Assembly (NCBI GenBank): GCA_036362985.1
Contig: JAYGXS010000004.1
Location: forward strand, 65,391,687 to 65,455,686
Length of the DNA stretch: 64,000 nt
Direction of reading: 5' to 3'
Source of the DNA: Ligula intestinalis
Taxonomy: Eukaryota; Platyhelminthes; Cestoda; Diphyllobothriidea; Diphyllobothriidae
Shown: piece by piece, positions 1 through 12,080 of the stretch
Position numbering within the stretch: the stretch's first letter is position 1
How the letters are laid out: each line of letters begins with the position of its first letter
Translations under genes and position numbers: made by a program
Notes under the pieces: model-generated
Told to the model about the DNA's origin: nothing
Database searches by the model: none
The model's input: the letters and a program-made list of their open reading frames with translations, nothing else

Positions 1-1208
1 AAGAATTTTGACTGCTACAGACGCTAAAATATAACGCAGTTTCTAAAAAAGACTGTCACTGTTAATCACAAAGCAGAAAATCATTTCGATGAAGAAGCAA
101 CATAAGAAGCAAAAAGCAGAAAAGTAGCTGTACATCTGAATGCGTCAGAACTAACTCTTTTGATTTTTTTTTCGCACTTATGAAATGAGGGAAAAGTTTT
201 ACAAGTATAAGTCTGTGTCAGATCTTACAAGTGCCCTTCGTTTTAATAAATATTTCTCATCGAGTTCAAAGTCTTGAATTTTACAAAAATTTCACCAGAT
301 AGATGCTTTACACTACTTGGCTGTGAATAAAAGGTACATATCTTTCATGCCGTTCGCCTGCTTAAGCTCCAGAGGTCAGGGTAAATAATTACCTGCCATT
401 CTGTCCTAATGCAAATCATAAGAGATAGACAGGCTTCGAAAGCAGACCATGATTTTTCAGCACTAGTTGAACTGCCAATGTACTGTAAATATTTTGTGTT
501 ATTCATCTTGGTGTAATCTAACGAGACTTCAAACTTGTGAAACTGTTAATAGGCTTGCGTTTTCTATCTTTGAGTGGCAATTCCTGATTACAGTGAAGGT
601 CAAAAGTGAACGAACATGCTGTTACTTAGAAAAGCTCAATACATCAATATTATTTTTGATGTTTAGACCCACATCAACTTCGATAGAAAAAAAATAGAAG
701 AAGATAAAGAAGCCATTGAAAGCCTTACATTTTGAAGTCAACCAATCTATGCTTGTCTCCATAAAACTTCATCAGTTCGTAAATTATCCCTTACTTTAGA
801 CCTAACCTGATATTTGACACTAACCTTTAAGTATAAATTACTTCGAATACTAATATTGTTTTGTATTTGAAAGCGTGTAATTGTGCGAACTAAATGCCTT
901 GTGCATATTAGCATGACGTGATAGTCCTAAAGGTGGTTTCCGAACACATATGTGCATTCTAATTGAAGGATTTTTGTCATTTGAAAAGCTATATTTTAAT
1001 CACAAGGAAAGCTAATTATATTTTTAGTAGTGACCTCCTATCTCGTTACCTGCATTTATAATCAAATGCCGTATATATTTACCAGCTATAAGGTCAAACG
1101 ATAAGATCAAAACCATTAGTATCTGTTCCGTAATGGTGGATTCCGTACGAATGGTAAGTTGGGTGGGTAAAATCGATCGAAGTGTGATTGAATTTTCAGC
1201 ACAAGACT
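1..1208. other. AT-rich sequence, no gene seen
   Basis: No recognisable protein domain, RNA or repeat was found in this stretch. The longest open frame (467-697) has no recognisable motif and an AT-rich composition typical of chance ORFs. Confidence 0.5.
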
Positions 1209-1287
1209 GGCATCGTAGCTCAGGTCGGTAGAGTGCTGGCTGCCTAAAGGCCTTCCCTGCCGTGTCGGTCCGACTCCTGTCGACGCC
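1209..1287 (+). repeat. tRNA-like sequence (possible SINE head)
   Basis: About 79 nt long, with tRNA-style internal promoter blocks: an A-box-like TAGCTCAGGTCGGTAGAGTG and a B-box-like GGTCCGACTCC. The ends GGCATCG and CGACGCC pair with one mismatch as an acceptor stem, and GCTC/GAGT can form a D stem. The anticodon arm is poor and the T stem has a mismatch. A tRNA pseudogene or tRNA-derived SINE head is therefore more likely than a working tRNA. Confidence 0.5.
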
Positions 1288-1857
1288 GCGAGTATTTTTA
1301 CAATCGGGTCAACTTAAATTAAGCAAATCTGCCGAAACCCCTTAACTGTTAGTATGTTGCGCTTTGAACCTTACGATTCTCACGCGCCTTTTACTTTGAC
1401 TTGAAGCAAAACCAACGCAGCACGTCGCAACGTACTAAAACTACTTAAGCTGTAACTTTTTGATAAGGCTGCATAAACATTTTTGTCCTTTTGTAGTGAG
1501 TATTTAGATGAAAAACGCGGAGCACAGGCGTGCTGGTAACAACTGGACCATCAGAATGGCTACTGCTGATAACGTCAACAATTGAATCCAGCCACTCATT
1601 TCCTCCTGCACCATAAAAGTTCACTGAGGATGATCATATGTGATTTTTCTTTGGTATTTAATACCATATGCTCCCAGCAGAGAGTATGTTAGTTGACACC
1701 GTTAAAATTTCAGAGCCTTAATTTTTGTATCTTGAAAAAGATCCCTTTCACTGTTTTCAGAGAGCTCTTTTGCCGACATTCGCCTAAGTCCTTGGTAAAT
1801 TGAGGCAAATGTTCGCATTCAAGGAACGTGTATATTTTGAGCAGATGTTTTATCGAA
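1288..1857. other. No feature seen
   Basis: Unassigned AT-rich sequence between the tRNA-like unit and the PLE fragment. I see no domain or structured repeat. Confidence 0.4.
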
Positions 1858-1906
1858 CACCGGAATCATGATTTTATTGACCTGAGCTTTCAGGCTCCTG
1901 CAGGAA
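1858..1906 (-). repeat. Half PLE terminal repeat, inverted
   Basis: Read on the minus strand this matches the 3' half of the hammerhead-like unit at 2699-2732 and its downstream flank: GAAAGCTC (1884-1891), then an AATAAAATCATGATT block. The CUGANGA half is absent. It abuts the PLE coding remnant directly, so this PLE fragment carries an inverted terminal piece upstream and direct ones downstream, as in the partly inverted terminal repeats known for PLEs. Confidence 0.55.
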
Positions 1907-2180
1907 GGCTGGACGCAAGGTGGGTTTGCGCATACACGATCAAAAGCTGGTTGTTCGACAGGGTGACAAATTATCGCAAGTGGCGGCCCACACCTAAGAG
2001 ACGGGTCACGAGGTCAATTTCATAGCCGCGAAGATAATTGTCCGCGCTGGCAGCAAGATGGGCCGAGAACTGATTGAAGCCTGGACATCGGATGACAACT
2101 CAGTTAACCGATGTTTTGACCTGGCGCCCGCATACGTTGCCCTGCGCAGCTATCTTCAGACTTACGGCACTGGTGGTTAA
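1907..2180 (+). pseudogene. PLE GIY-YIG endonuclease, C-terminal fragment
   Basis: Remnant of the C-terminal endonuclease domain of a Penelope-like retroelement. One frame reads through GRKVGLRIHDQKL, an internal TAA, ETGHEVNF, then GRELIEAWTSDDNSVNRC and DLAPAYVALRS before a stop at about 2180. The H-x-x-E-W spacing and the 'N-x-h-N-R-x-x-D-L-x-x-x-Y' tail are typical of flatworm PLE endonucleases. The RT domain and the N-terminal GIY motif are missing. The internal stop makes it inactive. The 3'-untranslated region and two hammerhead-like cores follow on the same strand. Confidence 0.8.
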
Positions 2181-2443
2181 CTGGTTCTCCTCCCCTCACC
2201 CCCTCCTATGACTTTTTATTGACCCTTTCCCCTATAAATATTGCTTGTTTTCGTTGACGATTTTATTTCTGTAAATATTCCCACCCAGCACGCCGACATC
2301 GCCCACTAGCACAGACTGGCATAATCCGCAGTAGCGAGTCAGCCGCCAAACCACACAATTTTTGATCTTCTACACGTTAAAATTTTAGTTGTTTTGTACA
2401 CACGCCAGAACTAGCTTCCCCATTTGGTGCTGTTTTCCCTACT
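2181..2443 (+). repeat. PLE 3' untranslated region
   Basis: Pyrimidine-rich sequence between the stop of the endonuclease remnant and the first hammerhead-like core. It is partly repeated in 2560-2698, where a CCC(A/C)AGTT...TGCTGTTTTCC-like block again precedes a hammerhead-like core. It therefore looks like a tandemly duplicated terminal repeat. Confidence 0.5.
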
Positions 2444-2477
2444 CTGAAGATGGGCTCCTGCAGGAGCTTAAAAGCTC
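2444..2477 (+). ncRNA. Hammerhead-ribozyme-like core, AGCT type
   Basis: CTGAAGA (fits CUGANGA) is followed by a perfect GCTC-CTGCAG-GAGC hairpin as stem II, then AAAAGCTC where GAAA plus a 4-nt stem III block is expected. The G of GAAA is lost in this copy but kept in the neighbouring copy at 2699-2732. It lies 3' of a PLE coding remnant on the same strand, where hammerheads of PLEs are known to occur. Activity is doubtful because of the G-to-A change. Confidence 0.5.
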
Positions 2478-2698
2478 AGGACAAAATACAATTCGTTCCA
2501 GTGCTCGATCGTCTGTCTTCTTTACCATATCATTAACTTTTCGCCTGTGCCGTTTATGACATGTCGTGTGTGGCGAACATTACGCTTACCCTGAGCCCAG
2601 TACTATCCTCAGTCAGTTTGACACGTTCATGGATCAAGCTCTTTGTAAACAAGCCCAATACCAAGCCGCACACCCCAGTTCCTGCTGTTTTTCCATCT

Positions 2699-2732
2699 TT
2701 GACGATGGACTCCTGCAGGAGCCCGAAAGCTC
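2699..2732 (+). ncRNA. Second hammerhead-like core, AGCT type
   Basis: TTGACGA (first C of CUGANGA replaced by T), then a GCTC-type hairpin (CTCCTGCAGGAG), then an intact GAAAGCTC. It lies about 255 bp after the first copy in the same orientation. Two units in tandem fit the dimeric hammerheads described for elements whose stem III is too short to close in a monomer. Confidence 0.5.
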
Positions 2733-5700
2733 AAACTAATAAAATCATGATTCTTGTGCTTGACGAAACCTATTCTTCTCAAAATCTACATTCTCGATGG
2801 CTGGCTTGTGTTGACTTAGATTCCAGCGTTAGCACTCATTGAACTTCGTAAATCTTACAATTTGAGATGAGCAGGCTAGAAGATAAAGGGCTAGAAAGCT
2901 CCTTTTATTCTCCTCATCATCCTCAACGCTACCAATTTTTCTTGAAAGATATTCGCCTCACCGGACTCTATCTTTGCTCTTGTGTATCTTTTCACAATCT
3001 CCGTTCCGTTTGACTATTGGTTAGAGGTCTCAGTAAATCATACATGGTAACCAAATTCTCCATTGCAATCTATGATTGATGTTGCAGTTAAAAATAAACC
3101 GGAACAAGCGGCATCTATTTTAAGCTCAAGTGCCATTATACATGATAACCATTATTGCAAGTACACTTGTATAATTTATCCTAACTAAAATGATATTTTG
3201 GAATCTAACACACATGTTTCTGAGGTTTTTTCTTTTACGGTAAATGCTAAGCAGAATGAGGTGCACGAAGATTTACAAAACGATGCATTAATGTTCGTCT
3301 TAATGGTCGTCACGGCAACGGGGAACAACAGATTGTTTAATGGCGGTTTGCTATTACGGCAGTGGTGCATTTCGGCTAGCATAATGCGCTGGAAAAACTC
3401 AGTAGTTGAAGCTTTTGTTATCTTCTTCAGAAAATAATAAATGAACATGAAGCAAATTTACTAAAGTAGCCTGACTACTTAAACTGCACACCTTATTTTA
3501 CTTAATTGAAATTTGTTGGTTACGACAAATAAACTGCGTAATCTTCACAATCACGCAAAGGGCAGTCGGGAGAAGTAATAAGTGATGAAGTGATGAAGCA
3601 TGAATTTTTAACATTGTTTAAGTAATTTTTCGAAGTAAAAATATCAAACAGAATTTCCGTTATCGTTTCGCGCAATAGCACTACTAACGGGGCACTTTCT
3701 CAGCACGGGTACTGCAAAAAATACGGATGTCTTATTCCGCGACAGTTACCGAAATTAACTTTAAACAAACATTCGAAGCCACCAGAAAAGCTGACTTAAG
3801 ACTTTATTTATTGTCTTGACGTATATTTCTGTAAAAACTTAAAAAATACAGGCGAAGCAAGTATCTGAGCGTCTAAATACAGCTCGTGAATATGAAACAG
3901 TTGCCAATCAAAATCTAGGGAAGCGAACTGTCGCTTATATGTACGTAGATGAGTGTTAAGGAAATGTTAGTGCACAGATAATCTTAGGATCACATTTCTT
4001 ATTACGTTTAGGTTTATATCAACAGCACCTGATTTGCATTCGTCTCACCATTAATTTGTTCTTCTAATAAGATTACTTACCAGTAAAGGAGCAGAAATGA
4101 AGTGTCTTTTTTTCTCAGACAGCTGAATTATTTCCCATTACGTCTGTTGATAGAAGCTTTGAACTTAAGAGTGACACTATTAAGATACGTTCGCGGATAA
4201 TGCAATCTTCTGTTATTGTGATATATTATACAATTTGCACCATAATTTGTGCAACAAACTGATATAGGCGAAAGTTATATACTCTTTCGCTAGTCGGCAT
4301 TGACTCAGGTTGTGATACTGATTACCCTGTAGTCTATTCTGAATTTTTTTCAGTCATTATAGGGTACGTGATTTTTAACGAGCCTCGTTCTGACAACTAA
4401 AAACGTGCGTACCGTAAAAGGTAACTTCTGAATTAGTATTGGTTTTTATCATTGATATTACAAATTCAAATTTATTTTATGGGAAGAATGCATGAAAAAT
4501 ATTATTTCTTCTTCTCGTTTAGTAGCAAACTGCGCCTTTTTTAACTTTTATACTTAAAGAAAGGGTATCCTTCAGTTTTAAAAAATTTCTAATTATGAGC
4601 TTTTTTACGTTTGTAAGTTGCTCATTAATAATACATCTTATCCGTCAATTTACTAATGCTGCCAACACTTTATAAAGCATACTCTCTATTTATTGCAACA
4701 TTTCATGACACCTTTGTGATTTCTTTGTCAAACTGTAGCCGTTAACTTAATTTTCCCTTAACGAGATGTACATAGTGCACAGTCTGTAAAATATGAATTC
4801 GAGTATAGCAGTCAGTACCTTTAAAAATTATTCGGCAATTAAGAAAAAAAATTTATTTTTAATTTTTAAATATAATATGTAATTACTTTCCTGCCAAGCA
4901 AGCATACGAAACAACTTTTTGTGCACGTTTTCCCTAAAATACATTTTAATTTACAAAATTAAGGATGAAAACGCATATTATTTAAGTAGTTACTTTTTAC
5001 ATACGTTTTGTTACTGATCAGAACAATGATCGTAAAAAAGCACAAATCCTATCATGTGTAAGATAACTTCAGGATAGGCTACACGATACTCAGTATCACA
5101 AATTAAGTCAATGCCGGTTAGCGTAAGAGTATCAAACTTTCGCATGTGTCGGCATTATGCACGATTGATGGCGCTTACTATAGTTATATATCTTCCGTGT
5201 GGAACGGCGTCTTCTACGTTTTAATGTTTCAATGTGCCGAGTCTATCTGCATTCGTATTATCTTTCAATCAATTAAGTTTCGTCCACCAGGGTTCTTTTA
5301 AGCTCATGCATCCTCGGTTGGAGTCTCAACGTATGCCGACATCACAGGATAAATTATATATCATTTCTATTTGAAACTGACTTAGTATCTATTATGTGGC
5401 TGCGAATTACTTAATAATGTAAATCTAAAGTCGACAAAAAGAAGTTATTTAAATATTTTCTAGAACACTCAGCCTGAATGTCAGTTAATTATTGTTAAAC
5501 CAACATCAAAGTCAATCTGCTTATTCCGGTTTCATTGTAATTAGCAAAAGACGCCTAGGGACTAACTTTTACCCACTCAAGTATAGGTTTTATTCATGCC
5601 AGCAGACATTTCACACTGGCGATTTCCCGCTTGGTATGTTCACTAAAATAGCGGCAACTGATTACAGACGAAAGCAATTCGTACTTAAATGTATGGTTTT

Positions 5701-6084
5701 TATGGTTCAAAAGCTTACAGACACTTTACATAACATTAACATCCTTCGTAATATATAAGGCATTTTTCCCAGGTAAAACATTAAAGCAAGCGACCACGGC
5801 AGAAGTTATTTGCACAAATATAGGTCGAGAGAGCTTATCAACTGCTTCCTGTCTTTGCATGAATAACGAAAGAAGTGTAGAACAAATCATTTTGAATTTT
5901 CAAAGAATCGATAAAATTGAGGTCATTTTAACGTGACGCATGGTCAATAGAATTGTGCTCTTTAAACTTAAGATGAAAAGTAGGGTGGGGAAGTAACAAG
6001 CATAAAGTTTTGGTATGTATTTACCAGGGCAATCGAGGATTAACTTCATGGTTTAACTGTTTAAATAGGTAGGGTCTCTCCCGC
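2733..6084. other. Long AT-rich stretch without recognised genes
   Basis: About 3.3 kb, strongly AT-rich, with no recognisable domain. Overlapping open frames occur on both strands at 3185-3448 (79 and 87 codons) and one of 88 codons at 5492-5758; none has a motif I know and none is supported by splice signals or a repeat copy elsewhere in the window. I call no gene here. Confidence 0.5.
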
Positions 6085-6540
6085 CTATATGTAGGCTGCT
6101 TCTATGTAACACATGGTCCGGTTTGCTAGTGCTCGAACAAGAACTCGGAAAGATGTGTTGATGTCGCTGGAGTGACCACTGCCTAGCAAGTTTTTTTTAA
6201 TGGAAGACCATGGCACGCTATTATCTTGTTTTAAATACCAAGCAGGCAAATGCTCACCAACCCTGGTGGCCAATAGCCTTTGCGTACCGCCAATGAACTT
6301 GCATTCAAAAGTGCCGGTGAACTCATAGGCGCAGTTTGGGGTTGAGTGCAAAGGCTTCTTTTGACAGGTTAACTGGAAAGCTTTTTTTGGAGTTAGGAAC
6401 ACAAGTTTGGCTGCATAGTACGTTATCTGTATGGAACAACGTAGTCTTCGTTCAATTGTATTTGAGATATTGTCTCCCATAGAGAGTAAAGATATAAAAA
6501 CGAACTTTTTCAGAACCTACTGGTCCGTATATTTTGGGCA
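6085..6540 (-). pseudogene. PLE fragment: RT-endonuclease linker plus GIY-YIG
   Basis: An open frame of 131 codons encodes the region joining RT to endonuclease in a PLE. MGDNISNTIERRLRCSI is the linker that normally precedes the Cys-rich segment. It is followed by TPNCAYEFTGTFECKFIGGT, a GIY-YIG core in which GIY has become CAY and YIG has become FIG, and then RVGEHLPAW (R-x-x-E-H). The family differs from the other copies here. The frame stops before the catalytic Glu region, and upstream sequence to about 6900 has only weak traces of RT. An inactive remnant. Confidence 0.75.
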
Positions 6541-8044
6541 TAAGGTGCTGCTGTATTTTTAAATGAAACTTAGGGGGTAGCCTTGCTTAAGTAGGGCCTC
6601 TTTTTTGCAGGCATTCTCTGCCGGTAGTGTCTTACTGGAGCAAATATTCCTGGCTGTCTCAAAAAGTGTGAGTACCAGACTTCGTTTCATCTGTGTAGGC
6701 ATGAAGCTGGTAAAATTTTGGTTTTGGGCTCTTCAAGTAGTCTTGTAGATAAATAGAATCAGTGCTTATTACATTGCGCATTAACCACTAAAGTTTGAGT
6801 TGTTTTTTGAAAGCGGAAGAACACATCGCATCAACAAACTGCTGGTCAGAAGCGCTTGACGGAAGCTGATGGGATTTTTCAGCATTTCCGTTCTTCGACC
6901 GACAATAAAACATGCTTTATAAAACTATATTAACCTTGTTTCACTTAAATAATTGTCCTGTATTAACAGGCCAAACTTTAGATGGCATTTTTTATTTTCA
7001 AACAAAGGGATAGAGAGTTTGAGTTTGCTTGTATTTCAATTTATGTCATTATACTGTACTGTACGGCCATTTAACAGTTCGCGTCTTACGACGGTGGCAA
7101 CAGTTGCCATAAATGCTAATTATCTTTCTATGTTTTGACTGATTCTTTCCTTTCGCGAACTAAACAAATATAATCACATTAGTCGAAGCTGAATCTTACC
7201 TTTTTGTCGAAAAACGAGCTGGCAGCGTGGTCTTTATTCCTGAATAAATAGATAGTATAAAGTGTAAAGGTGCCTGTACACGTCAACTTAACTCATCTGG
7301 AACCACGGACAGGTCTACGGGTATAGACAAGAAATTGGGCAAGGGTACTAAAAAGGGCAGGATACACATCACAGCGAAATGGGAGGTAGCGGTAGCTGTT
7401 ACTTATTGAACTACTATTAAGTATGCTGCAAATGGTAATGCGATCGAAAGGCAGTTTAAGGTGCTAAATGCGTGGTCATATTCTATAAGATTGTGAACTT
7501 TCGTATATTTCAACCCCTTCAAAATATGCGTCTTTTAGTGTCCCAGTGTCAATAAGCCGTCGAGCATAAATGTTCAGAGTAAAAAAGGTCAATTGTACAT
7601 AAAGCAAAAGAGGCAAACACGTTCGCGTTATAATTGGTACAACATTCGGTAAATAGATTCATGCGAAACATAAAACCACACATGATCTTAGTGTAAAATC
7701 ACGACCTTTATAGAAGCCACCGGGACGTGGCGCAACGATATCAATAAAAATTTCAATTCCTATTATACAAACCTCCAATAAATGAAAACACATGATAACT
7801 TTTAAATGTAATTTTACGTTATCTTATATAAGCTATTTAACAAGAATTAAAATTGCCGGTAAAAAAACCATTTCGTTAAATCATAAACCCACCGTGGATT
7901 GCTAGTCCCATAAAATGTCACCTGAATTGCTAAAATGTGTTTCCCATTTGAAAAATGTACTAAGTTATAGTTTTTTTATTATTGCTTTCATCATCTACGG
8001 AAGAGGAAGAAGAAGCTGGAGCAATTCCTGAGACAAATTTATAT
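6541..8044. other. No confident feature
   Basis: 6541-6900 probably holds decayed PLE coding sequence continuous with the fragment before it. From 6900 to 8044 I see only AT-rich sequence. The 61-codon frame at 6953-7138 is not recognised. Confidence 0.4.
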
Positions 8045-8625
8045 TTAAGGTGACGTTTTGGGAAGCATTCTCGTTTTTACCGCCGGAGTGTACTGTGTAT
8101 TTTTCTGTCAGAGTCAATTGACTATGTGTTACCATAAGCCTTGTGTTATTGCCGTGCCTGATGCCCGCGCGTCGATCGATTGCACCTTCTAATTACTTGT
8201 GGCTGTTTTAATTGTTCTCGCACTCACGGGCAGCTCCATGCGATGATGAGTCACATCGTTCGTGTGCCTCTTCTTCGTTTTCACTGATCCGTTAAGTTTG
8301 CCAATCGACGACCGAATTTTTAGTAGTACTCTGACCATCCTGTCATTGATTCAGCCTACTACCCTTGCTTTGTCAGATACGAATGTTTAGTTCTTCTGTT
8401 GTACGTGGTCATAGACCATAGACAGCTCATCCTTGTGGTTGATTGCGAGCTCATGTTCCTGCAACTTTGTGCAAGGCGTTTTGACTTTTCACCAGCATAC
8501 CTCACATTGCAGTTTTGGTATGGTATACAGTAGACCACTGCTGAGTGCTCTGCCAATTAAAGCTGGTCTTTTGGCCTGATCCCAAGGTCCGCTGGCTTTA
8601 AAAGGAGATTTGGCAGCTGTCTCCA
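8045..8625 (-). pseudogene. PLE-2 family 3' end with GIY-YIG remnant
   Basis: Minus-strand frame 8359-8556 contains SAVVYCIPYQNCNVRYAGE followed by a few residues and stops: a GIY-YIG start (VVY...RYAG) preceded by the KRPALIG-type segment in a shifted frame. The matching copy at 49.8-50.0 kb reads VVYSIQCQNCDARYVGE, so these are one family. The 3'-untranslated part (8060-8340) is shared with 35.75-36.07 kb. A decayed hammerhead-like core lies at about 8052-8092 (minus strand, AAAACGTC end with a disrupted CUGANGA). Confidence 0.7.
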
Positions 8626-9639
8626 ATAAACAAGAATATAAGAAACGCCTGCCTATGTTTACCAACCGTATTTGATTTTCGGATAAATTAAGATATATTT
8701 TAAAGAAAAAAATTAATGCAATGCCATTTCTTGTGCCTTTTTGACAAAAACTTACGCATATTTGCACTGTTTAACTTAAAGAAAGTGTATTTTTTATTTA
8801 ACAGAGGTTTCTGATGGGAGGATTTTTAGGAAAAAGAGATTTTCGATCAAAAAGCGTCCTACCCGTCCATTCATCAACGGCGCCTATAAAACTTGTAAGA
8901 TTGTCTGCATTCAATGCAATATTCTGTAAGCACTTTTTCATCTCTTCCTTATAGCTCAGAGAAGTACGTAATTGTTTTGAGAGGTGCTGCCTAGAGAATG
9001 CAGGTTGAAAACTCTAAATGCATGTGCAACAACAAGTTGGGTCAAAATTTTTTGAAATTAAAAAGCATTTTCATAAACGTAAGATATAAGTTTTTCAAAT
9101 ATAAAGTTTGAAGATAGCGTACGTTGCAATCATATGAGAACACAAAGAAACATTTATTTTGTGTGTTTTTCACAAAATAAATTTGGGTGTATAAGAGCAC
9201 GCAACTAATCAGAAAAAAGTGCATTATATAAATATAGTCAATTCGTAAAAAATACCATTTTGTATGTGAGCGAAAAAATGCTCGCTTTGGAAAACCTATT
9301 TCAGAATTTCGGCTAAAAATGCATGAGATAGGTAATTAACTGTAGTTAAGAAAAGCCGAGTGTAGGTCACCAATGTAACTAACCGAGTAAATAAAGCAAG
9401 AGTAGAATGCTGTGCGAATTACCTCTAGGGTCAGTGTTTCTAGGTATTATAATAAGGTATACTAGGAAAGTCAGCCGACTACGCATGATAACTTATAATA
9501 CCTTTTGAAAGATAATTAAACTATTTCGATTCAGACTACAGCAAAACACAGCATGCACTTAACTAACTTATTTTTCCATCTGATCTTGTACATAGCCATT
9601 TTGACGAAACCTGTTTCATTTTGGCATTTGGGACATTAA
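8626..9639. other. No feature seen
   Basis: AT-rich sequence between the PLE fragment and the CR1 LINE. No domain, repeat copy or splice-supported frame recognised. Confidence 0.4.
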
Positions 9640-9660
9640 GCCTTTTGTTGCGGCTGACAG

Positions 9661-10121
9661 ATGAATACCGTAGACAGTGAGTTGACCGACTCCAGCGTAA
9701 GTGACGACGTAGAACTGCTAAGTTTACTGACGGTTATCTGTAAACAGGAAAACCTATTACTCCTGGGTGATTTCAACGCTCCTGGCATTGATTGGATGAG
9801 GCCTGGAGTAAAGTCCGCAGCAGCACCTTTCAATTATCAACTACTTCAGTTTTTTTGGACGAATATCTCATTAAACACATAGACTTCACAACCCGACTGC
9901 GAGAAGGCCAGCGATCAAACTGTCTAGATCTCGTTTTTAGTAAAGAAGAGGGAATCATGAGGGAAGTGAACTCACAACCGCCACTTGGGTTTAGCGACCA
10001 CGTTGCTTTTACTTGCGTGTGTTACCTTCTGTCTCCAAAATCGCAAATAAAGAGGCGCAGAAATATTTGGAAAGCCGATTTTGAAGAAATGAGACGTACC
10101 GCTTCCGCAGAAAACTGGTAA
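9661..10121 (+). pseudogene. CR1 endonuclease domain remnant
   Basis: C-terminal half of the exonuclease-endonuclease-phosphatase fold used for target cleavage. LLLLGDFNAPGIDW carries the conserved GDFN-x-P block, and GFSDHVAF carries the SDH motif with the catalytic His. The two blocks are in different frames with the join near 9840. N-terminal catalytic residues (N, E) lie upstream and are missing. Confidence 0.8.
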
Positions 10122-10279
10122 CCCAATACGAACGATACAACTGAATTATTCCAGCATATCCAAGGGACTGTAGAGCGCTTAGTTGAAGTCCATTGCCCAA
10201 TGAAAGTAATAAGACCATGTGCCAGACCTTCATATGTCAACCAGCCGATTAAAATGGCCATACAGAAGAAACAAAGGCT

Positions 10280-11432
10280 GTGGAAAAAGTACGAGCATCA
10301 ACTGCCGAATATAAAGCGCAACGAAATATATGCCGTAAGGAAATACGAAATTCTAGAACTGCCTTAGAGCGTCAACTTACAATACAAGCCACAATATGTC
10401 CAAAGAAGTTTTATGAATACATCCGCAGTCAAAGGAAGCACCGGGACGACATCGCAACTCTAAGGGATAACCTCGGGAACGTAGTAACGGAAGGACCGCG
10501 GAAAGTAGAGTTACTGTCAGAGTTTTTCAGATCGGCGTTTACGAGGGAATACCCCGACGATAATTCGGGAGTAGAAGTGGGTGAAGGTACAGCCGTTATT
10601 AAAACTGTTACCTTTTCTGTCGCAGACGTAAGACATGTCCTCAGTCACATCAAACCAGACAAGTCTCCTGGACCGGATGGGATCCCTGGATTGATACTTA
10701 TAGAATTTTTGACTGAGATATCGGTGCCTCTTCCACCTCTGTTCGAGCTTTCCATGAGAACAGGGGACTTGCCTTTGTAATGGAAGACGGCCAACATCGT
10801 ACCGTTATATAAGGAAGGTAGCAAGATGTCTGCAAACAGCTTTCGAACCATAAGCTTGATTTGCCTTTCCTGAAAAATGATGGAGGTCCTTGTCGAGCAG
10901 GCCATACTAAGATTTTGTGATGATAATGACATCATACAAAATTTCTAACACGGCTTTCGGCGAGGGCGCTCCTGCCTTTCAAATTAACTGACTTCCATTG
11001 AGGCCTGGACAAGTGCTTTAGAAGAGGGCTTCGAAGTGGACGTAGTGTTCATCGATTTCCGCAAAGCCTTTCACAGTGCGCCCCATCAACAACTTTTACA
11101 TAAACTAAGCGTTCTTGGCATCAAGGGGAAAATTTTGGACTGGATCAGGTCATTTTAGTCGGTCGAAAACAACGCGTTTGCATCGGGAGGATAAATCGGA
11201 CTGTTTTGATGTAGTTAGTGGGGTTCCTCAAGGCTCCGTTCTCGGTCCTCTACTCTTCATTCTCTATGTAAATGACAGCCTCCAAGAACTGGACTGCGGT
11301 AAAATCATGTTCGCCGATGACGTTAAGCTCTCGCAGGTCATTAAGCGCCCAAGCGACCACGACGCTCTACAAAATAATATTTGCAAACTGCAGACGTGGT
11401 CTGAGAGATGGCTGCTGGATTTCAATGTGTAA
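10280..11432 (+). pseudogene. CR1 reverse transcriptase remnant
   Basis: RT blocks are visible in order: KPDKSPGPDGIPG (block with the GPDGI signature), NIVPLYKEGS, VDVVFIDFRKAF (catalytic Asp block), GVPQGSVLGPLLF, and IMFADDVKLSQV (the FADD catalytic pair). Stops and frame changes between the blocks make it non-functional. The order and spacing are normal for LINE RT. Confidence 0.85.
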
Positions 11433-11611
11433 AAGTGTGCCGTCCTCCACCTGCGTCCAACAAACTACCCCTATCCCAGAGCAGCAGGACATATCACCTG
11501 AAAAGCATCTAAATTCCCGTAGCATCTACGCAAAAAGACCTAGGCATTTGGATACAGAGTAATCTGAAGCTCACATTATAATTTGTCAAAGCTGCAAATA
11601 AAGCCACGGGA

Positions 11612-12080
11612 GTGCTGCACGCTATCAAAAAGGCGTTTCTAGCCTTCGACGAAGATCTCTTTGGCAAAGTGTGCGGTTCATTTGTTCGAACACACCTAGA
11701 ATATGGCATACAGGTGTGGCGGCCATGGCTAGCAAAGGACACAACATGTCTGGAGAAAGTGCAGCATTGGGCAACAAAGCTAGTAAGAGGTATAAAGAAC
11801 CACACTTACATAGACAGACTGGCATGCCTAAATTTACTCCCTCGCATTACAGGCAACAAAGAGGGGATCTTATCTAAGTTAACAAGATAATAAATGGTCT
11901 TCAGAAAGGATTGAGGACATGTTTCAGTGGCACCTCTCCCCTCATCTTCGCGGGCACACAATGAAGCTGCGCACGAAAATGTCCAAGCTAAACGTCCGCT
12001 CTGAATTCTTCACGCAACGTGCCATACAACAATGCAACAACCTTCACAGTCAGTCGTGGAGGCAAATTCCCGTCGGATGA
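11612..12080 (+). pseudogene. CR1 C-terminal region
   Basis: An open frame to 11890 carries FVRTHLEYGIQVWRPW and LEKVQHWATKLVRGI, the conserved region after RT in CR1 elements. Further coding traces follow in another frame (FQWHLSPHLRGHTMKLR, ending VG-stop at about 12080). The function of this region is not well known; it serves here to identify the clade. Confidence 0.75.

Noticed and set aside
3185..3448. Overlapping open frames on both strands
   Set aside because: Neither has a motif, homologue in the window or splice support.
5492..5758. 88-codon plus-strand frame
   Set aside because: AT-rich composition and no recognisable domain.
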